Of a DNA stretch of 64,000 nt, positions 61,154 through 64,000 are shown piece after piece; within the stretch, counting starts at the first letter, position 1; each line of letters opens with the position of its first letter. This DNA comes from JAJDTQ01 sp963422385 (GTDB taxonomy: Bacteria > Desulfobacterota > Binatia > UBA9968 > JAJDTQ01). The translations under genes and the position numbers were made by a program. A model generated the notes under the pieces. It did not search any database. It worked only from the letters and a program-made list of their open reading frames with translations, and had not been told where the DNA came from. The DNA is taken from assembly GCA_963422385.1 (NCBI GenBank), contig OY729432.1, positions 3,348,001 to 3,412,000 of the forward strand, read 5' to 3'.

Positions 61154-61355
61154 ATATACACAACGTCTGATAATGTATATTATGTCAACTAATGGGTTGA
61201 TTGCGAGGCCCCGGCGCGGAAACTGGCACTACCCCAACTGTGGGTAGGTCAGGTCACGCGTTTCCTGGTGCGGATTTGCTTTTCAGTGTCATGTGGCCGG
61301 CCGGCGGCCGCCCCGCCCCGCATCAGGAACAGAGCAGGGTTGGTCGGGCACGAGA
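61154..61355. other. Intergenic stretch, AT-rich at its left end, no gene recognised
   Basis: Together with the remnant and palindrome this completes a 368-bp gap between convergent genes. Positions 61154-61200 are unusually rich in A and T for this window (for example GATAATGTATATTATG), then composition returns to GC-rich. I find no tRNA, repeat or coding frame in it. Confidence 0.4.
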
Positions 61356-62393
61356 CTAACGTTCTACCGGCAGGCCCGCCTCGTTCCACTCGATGAGGCC
61401 GCCGGCCAGGTTGGAGATGTCCGTGAAGCCGGACCTGCTGAGGATGGCCGCGGCGGTGGCGCTGCGCATGCCGGCCCGGCAGACGGTGACCACCGGGCCG
61501 CCCTTGTGCGCGTTGATGTCGTTCAGACGGTTCATCAAATCCCGGAGCGGGATCAGCACGCTGCCGGGCAGATGGCCCAGCTCACCGGAGTACTCAACGG
61601 GCTCACGCACGTCCACCAGCAACGGACGGGTTCCCGAGGCCAGCATGCGCTGAAGCGCCTTGACGTCGATCTCCCGGACCTTCTTGAGCTCGCTCCAATC
61701 CGGAAAGCTGATCTCCTCGCTGCCGAGGGCAGACTGATTGGGTTGGAGGACCTCCTGGATGTTCTGGGGCGGTGAGAGGTGGAGGTTGTTCATGAGGCCG
61801 ATGTATTCCTGCCGGGTGCGGTTGGCCAAGCGTGGGTTGCCTTGCCTTTCCCGGCCGATCGTGGAGGTGGTGTTGCCGCGGTAGTCGTGGCCCGGGTGGA
61901 CGACGGTATCGTCCGGCAGCGTGAAGAGCTTTCGAGTGATGGAGTCGAATTGATCGCCGGCGTCCCCCCCGGCGAAGTCGGTGCGTCCGGAGCCGCCGAT
62001 GAAGAGGGTGTCGCCGGTGAGGACGTTCCCTTCCGCCACCAGGCTCATGCCGTCGGGCGTGTGTCCGGGAGTATGAAGCACACGCACCGTGAGATCGCCG
62101 ACGCGGACTTCGTCGCCGTCTTCCAGATGGACGTCCACGGCCGGGCTCGGCGCCCATTTCTGCATGGCGAACCGCGACCCGACCAGGAACCGCAGTTGTG
62201 GACACCCGCTTGGATGATCGGCGTGGGTGTGAGTGTCGATGGCCAGGTCCAGCGCGAGGCGGTGGTAGGCGAGCACCCCGATATATCGGTCCACATGGAC
62301 ATGGAGGGGGTCTACCAGGATCGCGTGTCCCCTGCCCTCGTCGGCCAGCAGATATGTCTTGCAGCTTCCACCGTTGAGCTCGCGCAGGATCAT
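61356..62393 (-). CDS. Persulfide dioxygenase-rhodanese fusion (MBL fold + rhodanese)
   Basis: A 345-residue two-domain enzyme. Residues 1-220 are an ETHE1-like metallo-beta-lactamase domain with iron ligands in THTHADHPSG (~55), LHTPGHTPDG (~108), TGDTLFIGGSGRTDF (~127) and VHPGHDY (~170). Residues ~240-345 are a rhodanese domain with the active cysteine in VCRAGMRSA. Fusions of this type (PRF) oxidise glutathione persulfide to sulfite and exchange sulfane sulfur with thiosulfate. The ATG at 62393 gives the usual start. It follows the sulfide:quinone oxidoreductase-like gene by 72 bp, the substrate-producing step. Confidence 0.92.
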   Translation of the reverse strand: MILRELNGGSCKTYLLADEGRGHAILVDPLHVHVDRYIGVLAYHRLALDLAIDTHTHADHPSGCPQLRFLVGSRFAMQKWAPSPAVDVHLEDGDEVRVGDLTVRVLHTPGHTPDGMSLVAEGNVLTGDTLFIGGSGRTDFAGGDAGDQFDSITRKLFTLPDDTVVHPGHDYRGNTTSTIGRERQGNPRLANRTRQEYIGLMNNLHLSPPQNIQEVLQPNQSALGSEEISFPDWSELKKVREIDVKALQRMLASGTRPLLVDVREPVEYSGELGHLPGSVLIPLRDLMNRLNDINAHKGGPVVTVCRAGMRSATAAAILSRSGFTDISNLAGGLIEWNEAGLPVER

Positions 62394-62465
62394 GGCCCTC
62401 TCATCGGTGTGGCAGCGGCGTACCGAGCAGATTACCGGCAATCTGCGCGGTACAGCCGCTACGTG

Positions 62466-63623
62466 TCAGAAGTAACGCCAGAGCCACCATTTCTCGAACA
62501 AGACCTTGCTCCAGTAGATCGTTCGAGAAGGGCCCCAGGAGCGTGAGTCGGTGCCGCCGAAGGGCGGCCATCCCTGAGGGTAGGTCGTGCGGTTGGCGGC
62601 GGCGCGTCCCGCGCCGCAGGACAGCAGTCATATGGTGTGGAGGTGCAGGGTCGACAGCTCCCCTTCCCCGGTGATCTCCGCCACCAGATTGTCCGCCACT
62701 ACGTCGGCCTCCTGGTGCGCCACGCCGCCGGCTTTGGAGGCCGGCATGTCGGCGCAGTCGCCGATGGCGTAGACATTGTCCCACTTGGTCTCCAGCGTAT
62801 CGTAGTCCACCTGTATGCCGGCCTCCCGCTCCGCCAGACCGCAGTCGTAGAGCACCTTGGCGGGGCGGTGCGGCGGCACCATGAACAGCAGATCGTAGGA
62901 CAGCTCGTAGCCGTAGAGGCCCTTCACTGTCTTTTTCTCCGCGTCGATGGACTGCACGATGAAATCGTAGTGGATGGTCACGTGGCGCTTCTTGCTCTGA
63001 GCGTCCATCCACACCGAGGGCGTGTGCTCCTCGCCGGCTGGCTCGGGCTCCCGTGTGAAGTACCGGAGATCCACCAAGTCGCGGATGTTGCGTTCCTTGA
63101 AGTAGCTGTCGAGCATCCACTGGGCTTCATAAGGGGCGGGCGGACAGCGGTACGGGCCCAGCGGGACTCCCACCAGCAAACGTCCCTCGCGGAAATTATC
63201 GAGGGTGGTCTTGAGACTCAGGGCCGCGTCCATTTCCCATGGGTGGTTCGCTCCTTCGGCGAAACCGGGAAGCAGGTCGGGCCTGACCTCGAGGCCCAAG
63301 GACACGATCAGGTAGTCATAGGGGATGGCGGTGCTTTCGAGGATGACCTGCTGGCGGCCGGGGTCGATCCCCAGGATCTCCGCCTGGAGTACCCGGATGT
63401 TGCGCTTCTCCAGCCGCTTGAGCTTCCGTGTGATATCCTCGGGCCGGCGCTGCCCCACCATCACGAACAGGAAAGCCGGCATGTAGACGTGATCGGCCCG
63501 GCGGTCGATGAGGGTCACGTCATGGTCCTCGCCGAGGGTGCGGCCGAGCTTGGTGGCCGCGACGATTCCGCCGCTGCCGCCGCCGAGCACGACGATCTGT
63601 TTGCGTCCGTTGTGGTAGTGCAT
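62466..63623 (-). CDS. Sulfide:quinone oxidoreductase/FccB-type flavoprotein, frame interrupted by TGA at codon 332 (candidate selenoprotein)
   Basis: A pyridine-nucleotide-disulfide-type FAD protein. VLGGGSGGIVAATKLG (residues ~9-24) binds FAD, PYRCPPAPYE carries redox Cys160, and VYAIGDCADMPASKAGGVAHQEAD (~293-316) is the second FAD block. The frame meets TGA at 62628-62630 (codon 332), then continues in frame for 53 codons to a TGA at 62466. The extension reads LLSCGAGRAAA and later YWSKVLFEKWWLWRYF, matching the family's C-terminus (GHxNC-FIExGxGKA; HWxKLxFExxYW). The TGA thus sits at the second redox Cys (Cys356 of A. ferrooxidans SQR, Cys337 of flavocytochrome c). AGGA precedes the ATG at 63623. 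Alternatives: a nonsense mutation or sequence error, leaving a 331-residue product. Confidence 0.72.
62599..62630 (-). promoter_or_regulatory. Candidate bacterial SECIS element after in-frame UGA
   Basis: On the minus strand, UGA (62630-62628) is followed by 10 nt, then GCGGCGCG (62617-62610), loop GGA (62609-62607) and CGCGCCGC (62606-62599). The 8-bp stem is perfect, the loop starts with G, and the UGA-to-loop distance is 18 nt, all within the published bacterial SECIS consensus as I recall it (loop 3-14 nt with G in the first two; 16-37 nt from UGA). GC-rich DNA forms such stems by chance fairly often. Confidence 0.45.
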
Positions 63624-63658
63624 CCCCGATCCTGTTGCGCCGCGGAAGGTCGTGGCCG

Positions 63659-63868
63659 TCAAGGGGCCTTTTGCTGTCGCCGTCTGGCGCGAAGAGCGAG
63701 GCCCCTCAGGTTACGCATGCGCCGGTCCCGCCACAAGCGTTGTTCCTGCCGCCCTTCTTCGGTCAGTTCGGACTCGAACCGCGAAGTGCCACGGATCAAG
63801 AGCAACACCAGAAAATCGGAACAAGCCTTGACCTGCTCCGTAACCCACGTGAAGAGTCCACCGTACAT
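63659..63868 (-). CDS. Small hypothetical protein upstream of the SQR-like gene
   Basis: A 69-residue open frame from the ATG at 63868. It has a hydrophobic helix (CSDFLVLLLIRG, residues ~16-27) followed by a strongly basic, Arg/Gln-rich C-terminus. I do not recognise it. It fits neatly between the partial gene upstream (12 bp) and the SQR-like gene (36 bp), in the same direction, which favours a real gene, but its codon third positions are less GC-rich than those of neighbours. Confidence 0.35.
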   Translation of the reverse strand: MYGGLFTWVTEQVKACSDFLVLLLIRGTSRFESELTEEGRQEQRLWRDRRMRNLRGLALRARRRQQKAP

Positions 63869-63879
63869 GAGACAAGAGG

Positions 63880-64000
63880 CTAGCGAAGGAAGGTGTCTTC
63901 CTGGGCCAGTTGGACCGCGGCCTGGTCGAAGGCGACCTCGTCTGGCTCTCCCTCGCCCAGTATGCCGATCTGGGTCAGGAACTGTCCGATCTGGACGTGG
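63880..64000 (-). CDS. Unidentified protein, C-terminal 39 residues
   Basis: A minus-strand coding frame enters from the right edge and ends at TAG (63880-63882). The visible part includes VQIGQFLTQIGILGEGEP and closes QEDTFLR. It reads like genuine protein with strong codon bias, but I cannot assign a family. It is the first gene seen of the leftward set leading to the SQR-like and persulfide dioxygenase genes, so it may belong to the same operon. Confidence 0.55.
   Translation of the reverse strand, partial: HVQIGQFLTQIGILGEGEPDEVAFDQAAVQLAQEDTFLR

Noticed and set aside
62401..63120. A 239-codon minus-strand frame spanning the end of the SQR-like gene
   Set aside because: It is out of frame with the flavoprotein and Arg-rich. 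The true continuation past the TGA is in the flavoprotein's own frame.

Overview
The window is high-GC DNA (estimated by eye, not counted), densely coding on both strands, with many 4-bp stop/start overlaps. It fits one chromosomal segment of a free-living, respiring Gram-negative bacterium. A System I cytochrome c maturation operon, a run of TCA-cycle genes, quinone biosynthesis genes, a signal peptidase and a LytM peptidase support this. The mix of core genes with molybdenum hydroxylase, UbiD, ornithine cyclodeaminase-like and amidohydrolase genes recalls uncultivated Deltaproteobacteria- or Tectomicrobia-like lineages, but that is inference; there is no rRNA here. I see no CRISPR array, prophage or intact insertion sequence.

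Layout. 1-5018 (minus): a UbiD-family decarboxylase followed by the three subunits of a xanthine dehydrogenase/CO dehydrogenase-type molybdenum hydroxylase, the last cut by the window edge. 5124-11755 (plus): cysS, a LytM/M23 peptidase, a MutT-like Nudix and three consecutive ornithine cyclodeaminase/mu-crystallin paralogues. 11805-13650 (minus): a PPP phosphatase and a homoserine-kinase-like protein that has lost catalytic residues. 14023-17390: a cold-shock-like protein, then (minus) a polyprenyl diphosphate synthase, ubiE, a membrane protein coupled to ubiE, and tRNA-Leu(CAG). 17640-24387 (plus): valS, birA, coaX, an EF-G-like GTPase and a zinc-ribbon protein. 24400-29114 (plus): a catabolic-looking set (amidohydrolase-like protein with altered metal ligands, gamma-glutamyltransferase, alpha/beta hydrolase, DUF1178, flavin reductase). 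29226-36121 (minus): a complete ccmABCDEFG-H/I operon, including a 43-residue CcmD and a CcmH-CcmI fusion.

36454-44331 (plus): icd, mdh, sucC, sucD, ndk, rlmN, mtnP and a PfkB kinase. 44428-54749 (plus): ugd, lepA, lepB, carA, carB, recG. 55035-60987 (plus): alaC-like aminotransferase, hom, a degenerate Nudix protein, miaB, a DUF151 nuclease-family protein and a TPR membrane protein. 60988-61355 holds an ABC-permease gene remnant ending at a 53-bp perfect-looking palindrome. 61356-64000 (minus): a sulfide-oxidation pair, namely a persulfide dioxygenase-rhodanese fusion and a sulfide:quinone oxidoreductase/flavocytochrome c-type flavoprotein, preceded by two unidentified small or partial genes.

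The most striking observation is in the last block. The sulfide:quinone oxidoreductase-like frame is interrupted by one in-frame TGA (62628-62630, minus) exactly where the family has its C-terminal redox cysteine. The same frame then continues 54 codons into a recognisable family C-terminus, and an 8-bp stem with a GGA loop lies just downstream, as expected of a bacterial SECIS element. I read it as a candidate selenocysteine form of the enzyme; a nonsense mutation or sequence error is the rival explanation. Other points of interest are three apparent pseudoenzymes, the OCD triplet, and a family of short GGGCGGGTT/AACCCGCCC palindromes present in six intergenic gaps.
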